The notes: generated from the letters alone by a model not told the origin. A stretch of DNA of 64,000 bases from Isochrysis galbana (GCA_018136815.1 CM030938.1:5790494-5854493); one strand, 5' to 3'; shown: positions 43,237 to 55,705, counted from the first letter of the stretch. Numbers and translations: made by a program.

Positions 43237-43990
43237 TGCCATCTGGAGTTGCGTCTAGGCCTTCCAGCCTAGAGAGGAGGAATTTCATGAAGGTGGCGAC
43301 ATCCTCGCTCTTGATGTCCTTTTTGTCATCAGCTAGCTGAGCTAGCTGGATGAAAAAAGGCGTGTCTTCGGGCTCCTCTTCCTCATCAGGTGGAGGAGAA
43401 GCAAAAGGGGTGGTGTTGTGGAGAGTCGGCTTTGGATCCGATTGAGGATCCGCCCGCTTGCGCGATGGCTGCTGTGGTTGTTGGGCTTGTGGCTGCTGGG
43501 CTTGCTGGGCTGGAACCTTCCCTTTGTGTCCATGCGCAGCTTGCGCGTATGTCCTGGCTGCTTGAGTTGGTTGTTGGTTTGAGGGCGCAAAGGCCCCCAA
43601 AATGGATTGTTGTGTTAAGTGCCCGCCCCCGAGGGGTGCACTGATGGTAGGAGTGGCCGCCATGGGGGTGGCAGCAGAGCTGCCACCTCCCATGGGGAGT
43701 CCTTGAGTTGGTGGAGGAGCGGAGGGGTTGGGTGGCAGGGCATTGCCCTGGGTCTGGTTGTCACCAGGGAACAGGACTCTGCCTGTTCCCTGGTTCTGTG
43801 GCAGCTTGGGAGGCGAGGGTGGTGCCGTCATGTCGACGTCGTTGTCAGGCGGCGCGGCGGCCTGTGGGCGCTTGGGCTCCGGCGGTTTGGGGCGGCCCCG
43901 TTGGGGCGTCGTGACGGCGGGGGGCTGGGAGGTGGGAGCGGTCGGCGCGCGCTCCATCGCTAAAACTATAACAATAGTTTTCAAGAGCGC
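43230..43990 (-). pseudogene. LINE ORF1 N-terminal half fused to ORF2 by internal deletion
   Basis: The ATG at 43957 begins MERAPTAPTSQPPAV and runs through a Pro/Gln-rich region, SRKRADPQSDPKP and EEPEDTPFFIQLAQLADDKK to LDATPDGM. At 43236-43242 it joins straight to the RT frame, with the ORF1 frame ending 7 codons later. In the copy at 31608 the same DGM point is followed by another 200 or so ORF1 residues. The leader GAAAACTATTGTTATAGTTT (43961-43982) marks the 5' end of the LINE. Confidence 0.85.
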
Positions 43991-44400
43991 GCGGCAAGTA
44001 GAAGACAGCGTCCTCACTGGACGCCGCATCAACCATCACAGGTGGTTGTGATGTGAACCCATCACACGATCAAGAGGCTCCCGAGTACATACACGGCGAC
44101 AGACAGCGAGTAGCACATACAGTGAACAATCGGAGCAGAACTCTTCCGTGGAGCGTCACCCGCCTGCTCCTCGAATCAAGTTCCGGGAAAGCAACATGCA
44201 CCACCTCATCCATGTCATCTCATGCGAGCCATGCCGAGAGACCTTCATAGCATGCGCCTCGCCTCGGGCCACGTGCCCCCCGCTCCCGGCGGGGGGCGGC
44301 GGCGGCACCCGGGGGTCGACGGGGTAAAAAATCGCAGCGTCGCACGGCCGTCCATCGCACGCGCCTCTCAAATTCCAAATAGGGGCCAGCGGCCGTGTGC
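43991..44400. other. Spacer between LINE and next gene
   Basis: No gene is supported. Includes the 3' UTR side of the minus-strand gene that follows. Confidence 0.35.
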
Positions 44401-45741
44401 TCAGAAGGGCCACCAAGCGGGCTTCCCCGGGTGCGGCGCCGCTTTGGCAGCTTCAGCAAGACAGCTGACAGCAGCGGGCATGGGCTCGCCGCCGGTACTG
44501 CAGTTGACCTGTGATTCAAGCGACTTGAGAAAGGCGCTTGCCTCCTCGTCACGCCCTTGGCGCGCGCGCTCGCCGAGGAGGAAGGTGCGCATGCGCGGCG
44601 CCGGCTTGCCGGGAGCGCTTGGCAATGCAGCGGGCTGTTGCTGCGGCTGACCTAGTGCGGCCGCCTCCTCGGGTGGCGGCATGTCGGGCAGTAGCGCCTC
44701 CGAGAGACGCTCTAGCGAGAAGGAGCGCGCCACTCCCGAACGGAGCGGCCGGAGCGACGAGAGGTGACGCTGCACCTGGTCCCTACCTTCGGCGAGCGCC
44801 GCGTCCCACACGACGAGCGCCGCGTCGATCTGCGAGTGGAAAGCGTCGAGTGCATCGCAGCCCTTGGGAATGCCCTCATGCACGAGGATGTCGACGCCAT
44901 GCTTGCGCGCCATGCGACCGATGCGTTCGACGACAGAAGAGCGCGCCGCGCCTGCATCGCCAAGTACCACAATCTGTCTGCGCTTCCCCCTGCCGCTGCC
45001 CGGCGCGCTCTTGGCGCCGCTTTGCGGCCTCGGGCTTTCGGCAGGCGGCTCGGTGACGGTCATCAGCGCGTCGGGCGAGGCGGGCGGCGATGACATCAGC
45101 CCTGGCGAGTGGATGACCATCGCGTCCCGTGGCGACGGTGCCGTCGTCGCCGGCTCGTCGGCCCAATGGAGCATGCGGCCGGCGGGCGGCGAGCCGGTGC
45201 CAGAGGCCGCCGACCGCGACGAGGGCGAGTCCTCGCCCTCTGAGAGAGCGGAGCCGCCATCGTCGAGCCGGTGGTCGACGGAGTCGTCGAACGTGATGGG
45301 CGGTGGCTTCTCGATCGGCTTGATGGGCGGTGGTGGCAGCTTGAGCAGAGGGACCTCCCTCTCCCTCTCAGCCTCTCCCACGGTCTCATCCTCGGGCACA
45401 GTCTGCAGCGTCTTCCCCCGCGGCGTACGCGGCTCCGGCGACGGCGGAGGCGCCACCGCCCGTCGTCGCTCAAACGCCAGCCACATCTCCGCGCACGCCG
45501 TGATCGCCTCGCGCCGCAACGAGGCGAGGGCAGGCAGGCCGTACGAGCGCTGCAGGCAGCGAGAGATCATCTTTCTCCTCTCGCCTCCTCTCCTGTAGTG
45601 TGCGTAGAGATGGGAGAGTGCGGCAGCGGCAAAGAGGGTGGCAAGGATCCAGAGTCCGGTGAGCAGGTCGGAGAAGGCGACGGCTGCCTCTGGAGGTGGG
45701 GGCGGGGGAGGGGGGCGTGGGGTCTCCCAAGGGAGCGGCAT
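44401..45741 (-). CDS. Single-pass membrane protein with a P-loop-like segment, 446 aa, unknown function
   Basis: I do not recognise the family. After a poly-proline start, residues about 22-46 (FSDLLTGLWILATLFAAAAL) form a transmembrane helix, followed by a basic cytosolic stretch (YRRGGERRKMISR). The middle is low-complexity and Pro/Ser/Glu-rich. Residues about 258-345 are compact and well ordered: RRQIVVLGDAGAARSSVVER, then HGVDILVHEGIPKGCDALDA and QIDAALVVWDAALAEG. This resembles a Rossmann or P-loop domain with GDAGAARSS in place of a Walker A (the lysine is missing). It is a single exon with no neighbour of related function. The coding strand is CT-rich upstream (45820-45900 and 46073-46172). 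Confidence 0.6.
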   Translation of the reverse strand: MPLPWETPRPPPPPPPPEAAVAFSDLLTGLWILATLFAAAALSHLYAHYRRGGERRKMISRCLQRSYGLPALASLRREAITACAEMWLAFERRRAVAPPPSPEPRTPRGKTLQTVPEDETVGEAEREREVPLLKLPPPPIKPIEKPPPITFDDSVDHRLDDGGSALSEGEDSPSSRSAASGTGSPPAGRMLHWADEPATTAPSPRDAMVIHSPGLMSSPPASPDALMTVTEPPAESPRPQSGAKSAPGSGRGKRRQIVVLGDAGAARSSVVERIGRMARKHGVDILVHEGIPKGCDALDAFHSQIDAALVVWDAALAEGRDQVQRHLSSLRPLRSGVARSFSLERLSEALLPDMPPPEEAAALGQPQQQPAALPSAPGKPAPRMRTFLLGERARQGRDEEASAFLKSLESQVNCSTGGEPMPAAVSCLAEAAKAAPHPGKPAWWPF

Positions 45742-45799
45742 GGGTGCGGAGGGTGGCGTGTGTGGGAAGGGTGGCGCACGTGGACGTGGGGGGAGGAAG

Positions 45800-47215
<1,416 letters not shown>

Positions 47216-47339
47216 GGTGATGGCGGGTGGACACCTCTACGAAGCTTCCAAGAAGCCGCCTCGACTTTTCCAGCGCGAGCCCTCCCCCCCCCCGCCCCGC
47301 ACAATCGTACAATACTTTCTGTTGTACTCCGCGCTCTTT

Positions 47340-47727
47340 TCTCCGCGCACGAAAAACTATTGTGATAGCTTTTAGCGATGGAGCGCGCGCCGACCGCTCC
47401 CACCTCCCAGCCCCCCGCCGCCACGACGCCCCAACGGGGCCACCCCAAGCCGCCGGAGCCGAAGCGTTCACAGGCCTCCGCACCGCCCGACCACGACGTC
47501 GAGATGGCGCCGCCTCCTTCGCCTCCCAAGGAGCAGGCAACCACAGAAGCAGGGAAGGGGCAGGGCCCTGTTCCCTGCAGACCAGCAGACCACGAGCCAG
47601 GCTCAGACCGCCAGCTCCGCCGCTCAGCCACCCACGCAAGGACTCCCCATGGGGTGTGGCAGCTCTGCTGCCACCCCCATGGAGGCATGGAGGCAAGGAC
47701 TCTTACCAACTGTGCACCCCTCGTGGG
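47340..47727 (+). pseudogene. LINE 5' end and ORF1 N-terminal fragment
   Basis: The leader GAAAAACTATTGTGATAGCT precedes an ATG at 47378 and MERAPTAPTSQPPAATTPQR. The frame is Pro/Gln-rich as in the other copies but has lost phase by about 47620. It ends where repeat R1 starts (TGTCGAGTCGAGCG at 47731). Confidence 0.85.
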
Positions 47728-47845
47728 CAGGCTGTCGAGTCGAGCGTGGCCGGAGGGCTCTGAGCCACTTCGTCGCGAGCGGCACCGGCGGCTAGCGCGG
47801 CGCTTTGGCCCTCCTCCCCGCCGGGAGTCGCGGGTGAATGTGAAA

Positions 47846-50800
47846 TTCTGGACCTAAGATGTCCCGTAGGTACCTGATACCTACGGGGTTTTCAGCCTTG
47901 ACCTATGCATAGTACTATGCATAATACTACGGAAATGCCATAGGTACTACGGAGGCTCGGGCCGTGTCGCATTCGCGAATCGACACTCGTTAGGCTTCGC
48001 TCTTCTCTTCGTCGTTCGGTATTTATCGTTATAATTCTCTCGTTCTCGTTCTCGGTCAAAAGCTTCGCTTGGATGCATGGGATCGTGGGTTGTGGAGCGC
48101 CCTCTCTCTTTCTCTCGAAAGAGAAGGGAAGTTTCCCCACCTTTCTTCCTCCCAGGCGCCTCGCAAATAGGTTTAATTTGCTATCTCTACAGCGGTTCTT
48201 TAGTTCTTTATCTGCTTCTGGGGGCAATCAGGTTTAATTTACGACCTCTTCGTTTCCCCCTTAGGCACATCGCACTCCTTTCGTCTTATTTGGTAAGTCT
48301 TTTGGAATCTTGTGCGGCAGGATTGCCCCTCGTTTCCGTTATGGTGCGATTCCCCTTCCAGACGGGATCGCCGACAGATCGCCTTCTGATCGTCGTCCGT
48401 CGTCGTCTGGCCGGAGTGTTTGGGTTTGATTTTAGTCGAGTTACGTGAGAAAGTCGTGGGGCGAGAGTCGGGGTGTTTTCCTGGGTGTCGTTGTCCGTCG
48501 TCCTGTCGTCAGTCGTCATCCGTCGTCGCTCTCGCTCTCGTCGCTCTCGCTCTCGTAACACTCGTACCCAACAAACTCGCCTCGCCTCGCCAGCCCCTGC
48601 CATCACAGCCCTCCTCTCACTCGCCCTCGCCTCTCGCTACTCGCTCGATGTCGCTCTCGCCGCCGTCCTCGCCCTCGCTCAAGCCCGCCTGCCCGCCTTC
48701 CTCTGCTGACGGGCTTCAGCCCGTCAGCACCTCCGAAGTGGTCTCCCTCTCCGCGCCTGCCGCCGTCTTCGCCCCTTCCTCATTGCCCTCAGGCCCTATG
48801 GGCCACTCCAATTCGTCAGGTGTAGAATCTCATCCGGTGCGTCCCGCGCTGGACGTCTCAATGGGGGTCTCCTCCACCTCTGCAGAGTCGGGCACCATGC
48901 CTGCCCTGCCCCCTTTCTCCTCTCCGGACGGACATCCACCGCTACCCTCGCAGTGGGAGGTGATGCCCTCCCTTTCTTCGCCTCCTGATCTCTCTGCGGT
49001 CCCCCCACCATCATCTCCGCCATCGCCGCCGGAGCCCATGGAGGGCAGGTCCAAGCCCGAGTCTTTCCAGGGTGAGGATACTCCTCTGGAGGGATCCCTC
49101 CACTCGTCCCGCGCGTGCCTCGAGGCACCACCACCCTTACCATCGGACTCGGAGGCCGCCTATGAGCCCTATCACGCCTCCCTCGAACGCCTCTCGGTCG
49201 CCTCGGTCGTTCCAAGTCAGCCATCTCGGTGTGAGGAGGCCCCGGGCCTACTGCCCGACTCCCTTCTTCATCTCTCTCCTTCTCCTTCTCCACCGTCGGC
49301 TACGGTCCCGCCGCCAACCTCTTCGGCTTCACCGGGGCTCAACCCCGTCGAGCTGCGCTATATTGAGCTGATGCAGGCCATGGCCGCCCAGTTCTCTCAG
49401 CAACTCGCTGCGGTCACGAGCGCGATTGAGCGGGGCCGACTCCCTCCTGCTCCAGTCCAGGCAGCCAGCCCGCCTCCACCTCCATCCGACGATGGCGGCG
49501 AAAATGTTTTGCCTCCACCACCGCCGCTCCCTCGCTCCTCATCGAAATCTAAAAAGGCTCATAAAGACAAGAAGAAGAACCGCCGCCGCCACCGCTATAG
49601 CTCCCCTACCTACTTCTTCGTCCTCCTCGTCATCATCTCCGGTCTCTAGCCCGCGTTCATCTAACTCTTCGCCGACCAGCGATACGGCTCGCCCCGACCA
49701 CCCCGACAATTGGCGATATGGGACGGGCGATGGCGCCCATTCGCCGTACTACTGTCAGCCGTTCATCCGCTTCCTTTGCGAGGGCGAGCCGGAGATTCCC
49801 GACGCCCACCGAGCCTACCTTCGTCGTCTCGTCGTCCTCGGCCGCAACCGCCGTTAGGGAATAGGCGAGGCCGCCGCCATATGCTTCGTTGACTTCTCGA
49901 TTCCTCGGCGGCCTGGACCGCCACCCCTTTCGCTTCTCGATACTTCTGTCACTCCCGTTCGCGTTTCATTTCGTACCTCTAACGTTTCGCCTCTCCGATC
50001 TACGAGCTCGCCGTCCCTCGGACGGCTGAGCAAAGCCTTCTTGTTGTCTTTCCAACCTGGGGATGCTACCCTAGGTTGCGATGCCGTCGTTCCCGAAGTT
50101 CGCGTTTTCGTTTCAGTCGTTCAATCGATCCGGAGTCACCCCCATCTGCTCATATGTGGTGGGGACGATTCGACTCCGGGAGTTCCGTTCTCCCTCGCCG
50201 TTCGTTCGCTACCTCCTTCGTCGCTCTCGTCGTCCTCGAATCATTCGTTCAATGCTCTCGATTACGAGCGCTCAACGCTAGTTCTTGCCTTGAGCCCCGT
50301 CGCTGCCGATCCGTCTGCTGTCGCCAGTCAAATCCTGGATGGACTGGCCGATTTGTTCCCTCGAAACTCGCCGTTAAGCTGCCTTGGCCGTGCCAGCGAG
50401 GTTAGCCCCTCCGGATGGACGGTGGCCTATACCCTTGCTGTTCGTCGCTGGCTCGCGCCGCCTACGATGGTTGCGCCAACCCGATTGGGGTGGCGGCCGC
50501 TACCGACTAGCCTGTCTGTTGAATCCTCGCTCGTTGACGAAGGGGTATTCGCCACTATGCCCTCCGTCGTGCAACGCGCATTTCGTCGATTGCTTCGTGC
50601 TCAACCCTCTCTATTCGCGTTCGATTCTCTTCTGGCTGCCGCGTCCCGTTCTTTTCGGATAGCTCGCACATTAGCCGCTTCGTCTCCGTCGATCCCGGTC
50701 ACTCGCAATCCCGTATACGTTTCTGCTGTCGTTCCGCCTAGCCAAGTTTCAGCGCGCTTGACTCTGGTTCAAGCCGCTGAAGACTTGCTCGTTCATCTCA

Positions 50801-51429
50801 CGCGCACTCGTCCTTCCTTGAAAGAGGGAGAGACCCTCTTGTACGTCCTCGATCTCGCTTTCCAACGTGCCGCTGCCCACGGTGCCGCGCAAGTTATGCC
50901 GAAAGATATCGCCGAGGCGGCACAGCTCGTTCTTCGGCCTGGTCAACCGCCTGAGTCTCCGGCTCAGGTACTTCCCATCCACTTCGACGAAATCTGTACC
51001 ACGCTCGGTGACATTAGGCGTGACGTCGAGACCGTGCAGACCGACGGCATCTCGTGTCCTCGCGTCTTGGTTATCGGCGAGACGAGTGGAGTGGTCTCGT
51101 CGATGTTTCTTCTCGCTGGCGCTGATGTAGCGACGTGCGACCTGTTTCCGTCCGAAGTCGATTACGTTCCCCACTTCGACGGGGACGCGGATCTCGTCCA
51201 AGACCTCGGATGAGACCTGATTATCGCGCACCCGCCGTGCACCTATCTCTCGAACGCTGGCTTGAGGTGGATCCATTCCAACCCGCAGCGTATGTCTGAT
51301 ACGATTTCGGCCGTCGCGCAATTTCGCCGTCGCTTGAACGCCAGGGCTGGAGGTACATAGGTATTGACCCTACCTATACCTATGGCATAATACCTCAGTA
51401 GGTACCTATGAGACAACTTAGTTCTGGAC
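47846..51429. mobile_element. TIR transposon carrying a methyltransferase gene (47854-51421, 3568 bp)
   Basis: TTCTGGAC flanks both ends (47846-47853 and 51422-51429). The left end starts CTAAGATGTCCCGTAGGTAC and the right end is the inverse of CTAAGTTGTCTCATAGGTAC: a TIR of about 22 bp with three mismatches. Subterminal GGTACCT/ATACCT words repeat at both ends. Inside is a leader (about 47900-48640), then a long proline/serine-rich frame and a methyltransferase-like domain, all on the plus strand. I find no DDE transposase. The 8-bp duplication fits hAT-like and several other superfamilies, and the missing transposase makes the class open. Confidence 0.85.
48648..51348 (+). pseudogene. Proline/serine-rich element protein with phage-like DNA-methyltransferase C-terminal domain (broken)
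   Basis: The frame begins MSLSPPSSPSLKPACPPSSA at 48648 and stays Ser/Pro-rich to about 49600, with a charged KKAHKDKKKNRRR patch. A shift of frame near 49610, a TAG at 49855 and a TGA at 51211 interrupt it, so it is degenerate. Around 50040-50900 the protein is more ordered (LVQAAEDLLVHLTRTRPSLK). The C-terminal domain reads RVLVIGETSGVVSSMFLLAG, ADVATCDLFPSEVDYVPHF, then, after the TGA (probably a former Trp codon), DLIIAHPPCTYLSNAGLRW. This order, a SAM-binding loop with E-T/Y-SG, a CDL-P-x-E strand and HPPCT, matches a phage/bacterial family commonly labelled DNA (cytosine) methylase. Assignment to that family is from memory of the motif and is moderately sure; catalytic activity is not shown. 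Confidence 0.6.
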
Positions 51430-51592
51430 TCGGTCGGGCAACCCCATTTGGGTGTCTGGATTGGGGACGAACGGCGAACGAAGGGCGGTGGGGCGGCGAG
51501 GCGCTCCTAGCGGCCCCAGTGTTTTGGGTTGTAAGAGATTGTTAGGCCTACAAAGAACTCTTCCCTCAGGGAGGGAGCCTAGCTAGGCTGCT

Positions 51593-53767
51593 AGAGTGCA
51601 GCGACGCAGCGAACAACGACGGACAACGAACCTGAGAACAACAGGTTACACCGACTCACGAACACAAACCAAGCAAATTATCAAGCAACCGAGAGCCCCC
51701 AAATCACCGATAACCCAAACACGTCGCGAGAGACGGAGAGAGAGACCCCCGACACCAAAGACAAAGGAACGAGGAACGAGGGGGGGGAGGCGAGGGGGCG
51801 GAGAGAAGGGAGATAAGGGCAATGGCTGATGTGCAGTAGCAGTAGAATGCGCTGTCTAGCGATAGGTGTGTAGCCCTGAATCTTCAGATTTTTTTTTTCG
51901 TTCTCAACACTCCATCAGTACCAAATCTCTCACTCAGCCTCAGCCTTAGCCTATCCATCTCGAATCGCCCAGCTATGTCCGCTCCCTCCGCGCGCTCGCC
52001 CTTGCCGAAGTCCGTCTTCCCGCCTTCCTCTACTGAGGAGGTGGTTGAGCCCGCCATTCCATCACCACTGACCATCTCCGCTGCGCCTCCCGCCGATCGT
52101 TTCCCTTCCGTCTCCTCGCATGTCGAGCCAGTGGTCATGCTCGATCCGTCACGTGGCGCCCACCGTGTGACAAAGTTGATGGATGCATACCTGAATGGCG
52201 GGTCTTGGACTTCCTTGGAGAAGGAAAGGAAGACGAAGAAGATGAAGACGGGGGAATGAGCGCAAGGTCGCGTCCTCGCTCGACTCCTCATTTGGCAGCA
52301 TGGCGATCGACTACGGCGCCCACCGTGAAGGGATGATGAAGACGGGGGAACGAGCTCACGCAGAGTCGCGTGCTCGCTCGACTCCTCATAGTATAACTTA
52401 GAATCTCCTCACTATAGTTCACCTTGATTGAAGCGCATTTATTATTGGCCCATATTCGACGGAACGTGACCTTTGCCATATCGAGCTGGGGTGTGTGAAC
52501 AAAAAAGCACTTCCAATGGTGGCGCCCCCCCCCGGGCTCGACAAGTGGTGGTGGTGGTGGTGGTGGTGAGGGTGCAAAGAGAGGGTAGGGGGAGAGGAGA
52601 GAGTCGGGGGACAGCCGATGGAACGGGACGTCACAAGAGCGAGGCTCTCCCGAGCAGGAAGGTGGGAAGTGGGGGCCGGGATAGGGGGCTCGACAATTAT
52701 GCACAATCGACCGCGACCCGTCATTGACCCCCTAACTGCCATTTTCGAAGTGCTCGTGCTCGATGTTGCTACTCTTGCTCTTGTGAGGAGTGACGGGGGG
52801 CGGGGGGGGGGTGATGGGCGTGTTGGTGGTCTTCATCGGTCAAAACATTGCTGCGAGCTCGGCGGGAAAAGTTGACAGATCGTAGAGCTAGTAAGAGTAG
52901 CCGATTTAAGACTTTCAGGAAGAAGTCTCGTTGGATATTACACGCTCTTTCGGACGTTACAACAAGAAAAATAGCAACATTACAAGTTCGGAGCCTAGCC
53001 AGGGGAGGCGCTTTGTCTTGTTGCTGGCGCTTGAACCGCTTTTTCGTCCTTTGGGATGGCAGGGATTGAACATTGAATGCTCTTCCGCACCTTTTGCGTG
53101 GGTGGCAACTGAGCGTTTCCCCACATGTTGGGTGGTGGTAAATGAATGCTTTTCTTCCCATGAATGCGCGACACGCGACACACGCAACGGCAGAACAAGG
53201 AGGGGCGAAAGTGGAGGATGTGGGCGTGGAGTCCTGGAGCATAAATCGAAGGCCGCGTGTGGTTGGCAAGAAAATCAAAAATATTCTCTAGGCATCATCA
53301 CGCATCGCATCATCGCAAGTCACAAACACCTGCATATGATCATCAGATCATACTTACAACCACCGCCGTGCAATTGTGACGCACTCCCGCGCCTAGACCC
53401 ATGTCATGAATCTCATCATACTCCACCACCTATTGATACAGAGCCTTAGGCCGAGCGTAAAACGGCAAATCCACCAATGGACATGAAGCACCACGCAATG
53501 CTCGAGGGCCGTCTTGCTCTTGTAAGCGATGAACGTTGCCACGCCGTCCACCGCATCGAATACCACGTGTTGCTCGATGAGTCTCGCCATAACGAGTGAG
53601 TGGAACAGCGCTAGTCGCACACCCGTCCGGGTGGGTGATTGAGGGGAAGGGAAAAACAAGGGGAAGCTTCAAGGCATCAGCCGTCTCACCATGGCGTTAC
53701 GATCCGGCCACAGCGAGGCGAGAACAGACGCGCGGTGGTAAGTCGCAAAGCCACGGCACGAGGGCCC
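51593..53767. other. Intergenic region with weak coding traces
   Basis: From 51975 a 94-codon Ser/Pro-rich frame (MSAPSARSPLPKS) resembles an element ORF start. A roughly 95-bp duplication with GATGAAGACGGGGGAA and CTCGCTCGACTCCTCAT occurs at 52240-52300 and 52335-52395. A (TGG)n run is at 52549-52568. Relatives of the 33-bp minisatellite are at 53075-53165. I see no firm gene. Confidence 0.4.
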
Positions 53768-55372
53768 TCATCGGTACAGCAAGGCTTGGTCGGTCTCAAA
53801 GGAGGGGCGCCTTTCTTTGGGGGCGACTTGGGTTGGAGACGTCACACAAAAGGACGATTTTAGCCAAGGGCTGGCGACGTCGGGTGGGGCGGTGACGTTG
53901 CTGCCGATGCATTGGCCTAGCCCGTCCCTCAGCCTGTCGAAAGTTTTGAAGCCCTTCAGGATTGCAAAAAGCCATGATTGCTGCGAGTAGAAGCGCACAC
54001 GTTGCTCGCACGCGCCGAGGCGCCTGAGCTGCTCCTCGTCGACTCGGAGTGCACGTAGTGCCAGCGCTGCGTCGCTATGCACTTCGTTGGGGCCCTTGCA
54101 TAGCAGGTCCACGAGCGGAGCAACGCCGGCCGCCTTGATGACGGCCTGCTGGCAATCCTGGTTTATGAGGGCGAGGGCGAAAAGTGCGCCGGCGGCATTG
54201 GCACGGCCCTCGGCAGTGCCGTCGTCAAGTAGTCGAACAAGCAGCGCGATGCCACCCGCCTTGGCGATGGCCGCCTCGTTGCCCACCTTGAATGCCAGAT
54301 TGCGCAGTGCGCCGGCCGCTTGCGTCCGCCCCTGTGTGCTGCCATCCTCTAGGAGACGCACAAGGGGCGCGACGCCGCCCACGCGCGCGATTGCGGCCTT
54401 GTTGTCACCGTGACACGCGAGGTTGCGCAGCGCACCGGCAGCATTCGCCCGCCCCTCCGCTGTCCCATCGTCGAGTAGCTGGACGAGCGGCGCGAGGGCA
54501 CCCGCCCTAGCAATCGCAACGCGGCTGTCGGCATGACGAAAGGCGAGGCTGCCCAATGCGCCAGCCGAGTTGGCGCGGCCGTGGGGTGTGCCATCGACAA
54601 GGAGCTTGACGAGTGGGACTATGCCGCCCGCCCTGGCGATGGCCAGCTGGTTCTCACCATTTCCAAGTGCCAGCGCGAAGAGGGCGCCTGCCGCGTTGGC
54701 GCGCCCCTCTTGCGCACTGCTCCCGAGCATTCGCACGAGCAGCCCGATGGCACCTACGCGCGCAATGGCCACCTTGTTCTCAGCCGCAAGCGCCAGGTTG
54801 CGCAGTGCGCCAGCAGCTTGCGTGCGTGCTTGAGGCGTCCCTTCGTCGAGTAGCCGAACAAGCGGCGGGATGCCGCCCGCGCGCGCGATGGCCACTTTAC
54901 CGTCCGCCTTTTGCGCCAGATTGCGCAGCGCGCCCGCAGCGGTCGTGCGGCCGTCGGGCGTGCCTTCAAAGAGGAGGCGAACCAGTGGTGCGATGGCGCC
55001 CAATGCTAGGATGGCCGTCTTATTTTCCGCGTTCACCGCCAGATTCCGCAGTGCGCCCGCCGCATTCGTTCGCCCCTCAAGCGTGCCGTCCACCAGCAGC
55101 CGCACGAGTGGCGCGCCGGCGCCCGCTTGCATAATGGCCACATGGTTGAGGGGTTCAGCGGTCAGGTTCCACAGGGCGCCGGCAGCGTGAGTCCGACCGG
55201 TCGGCCCTCCCTCACGCAGCAAAAGCAGCAACGGAGGCACAGCACCCGCGCCTACGATGTTCCCACGAGCAGCAGAGTCGAATCTCGCAAGTTCTGAGAG
55301 CTCTGCTGCAGCTGCCGCGCGAGTGTGATCGTCGTGCGAGACGGACAGGCGCTCAACGATGTGTCGCACCAT
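53768..55372 (-). CDS. Armadillo-repeat protein
   Basis: The protein is 534 aa from the ATG at 55372 (MVRHIVERLSVSHDDH). Residues about 15-450 hold about ten ARM repeats of 41-42 aa, each with the pattern G-x-PPLVRLL-x-(D/E)GT-x-xGR-x-xAAGALRNLA (for example GGIPPLVRLLDEGT, RTQAAGALRNLA). The ladder is unusually regular, as in plant and algal ARM-only proteins, and the copies are similar enough at DNA level to suggest recent repeat gain. The C-terminal 85 residues (SQQSWLFAILKGFKTFDRLR to the stop) are not ARM and may be partly intronic or a short tail; the stop is uncertain. The role is probably protein binding; no partner is evident. CT-rich on the coding strand at 55440-55610, just upstream. 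Confidence 0.85.
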   Translation of the reverse strand: MVRHIVERLSVSHDDHTRAAAAAELSELARFDSAARGNIVGAGAVPPLLLLLREGGPTGRTHAAGALWNLTAEPLNHVAIMQAGAGAPLVRLLVDGTLEGRTNAAGALRNLAVNAENKTAILALGAIAPLVRLLFEGTPDGRTTAAGALRNLAQKADGKVAIARAGGIPPLVRLLDEGTPQARTQAAGALRNLALAAENKVAIARVGAIGLLVRMLGSSAQEGRANAAGALFALALGNGENQLAIARAGGIVPLVKLLVDGTPHGRANSAGALGSLAFRHADSRVAIARAGALAPLVQLLDDGTAEGRANAAGALRNLACHGDNKAAIARVGGVAPLVRLLEDGSTQGRTQAAGALRNLAFKVGNEAAIAKAGGIALLVRLLDDGTAEGRANAAGALFALALINQDCQQAVIKAAGVAPLVDLLCKGPNEVHSDAALALRALRVDEEQLRRLGACEQRVRFYSQQSWLFAILKGFKTFDRLRDGLGQCIGSNVTAPPDVASPWLKSSFCVTSPTQVAPKERRPSFETDQALLYR

Positions 55373-55429
55373 CCCGCCCTTTCGTTGAGCCGCCGTCCTC
55401 GCTTGGCCTCGCAGGGCAGGAGGGCTCAG

Positions 55430-55663
55430 AAGCCACTCAGCAAGGCAGAGAGGGAGAGGGAGGGGATCTGAGAGGGGGGGGGGAGAGAGAGAGGGAGCGA
55501 GCGGGAGAGAGAGGGAGAGGAGGAGAGAGAAGGAGAGAAGGCGTGGAGAGTAGAAGAGAGGGAAGGGAGGAAGGGAGAAACAGGGGGAGGGGGAGCGAGG
55601 GGAAGGGGAGAGAGAGAGAGAGGCGGTTCTCCCGTCCATTCCGCGTCTCTTCCCTCCCATCTC

Positions 55664-55705
<42 letters not shown>

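Larger units (their letters stand above)
47731..51592 (+). repeat. Dispersed repeat R1, copy B, split by a transposon
   Basis: Left part 47731-47853 and right part 51422-51592. Together they rebuild the same order seen in copy C (56343-56632), from TGTCGAGTCGAG through GAAATTCTGGAC and TCGGTCGGGCAACCCC to CCCTCAGGGAGG. The 8-bp TTCTGGAC at the breakpoint is present on both sides of the inserted element, as a target-site duplication. Confidence 0.85.
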
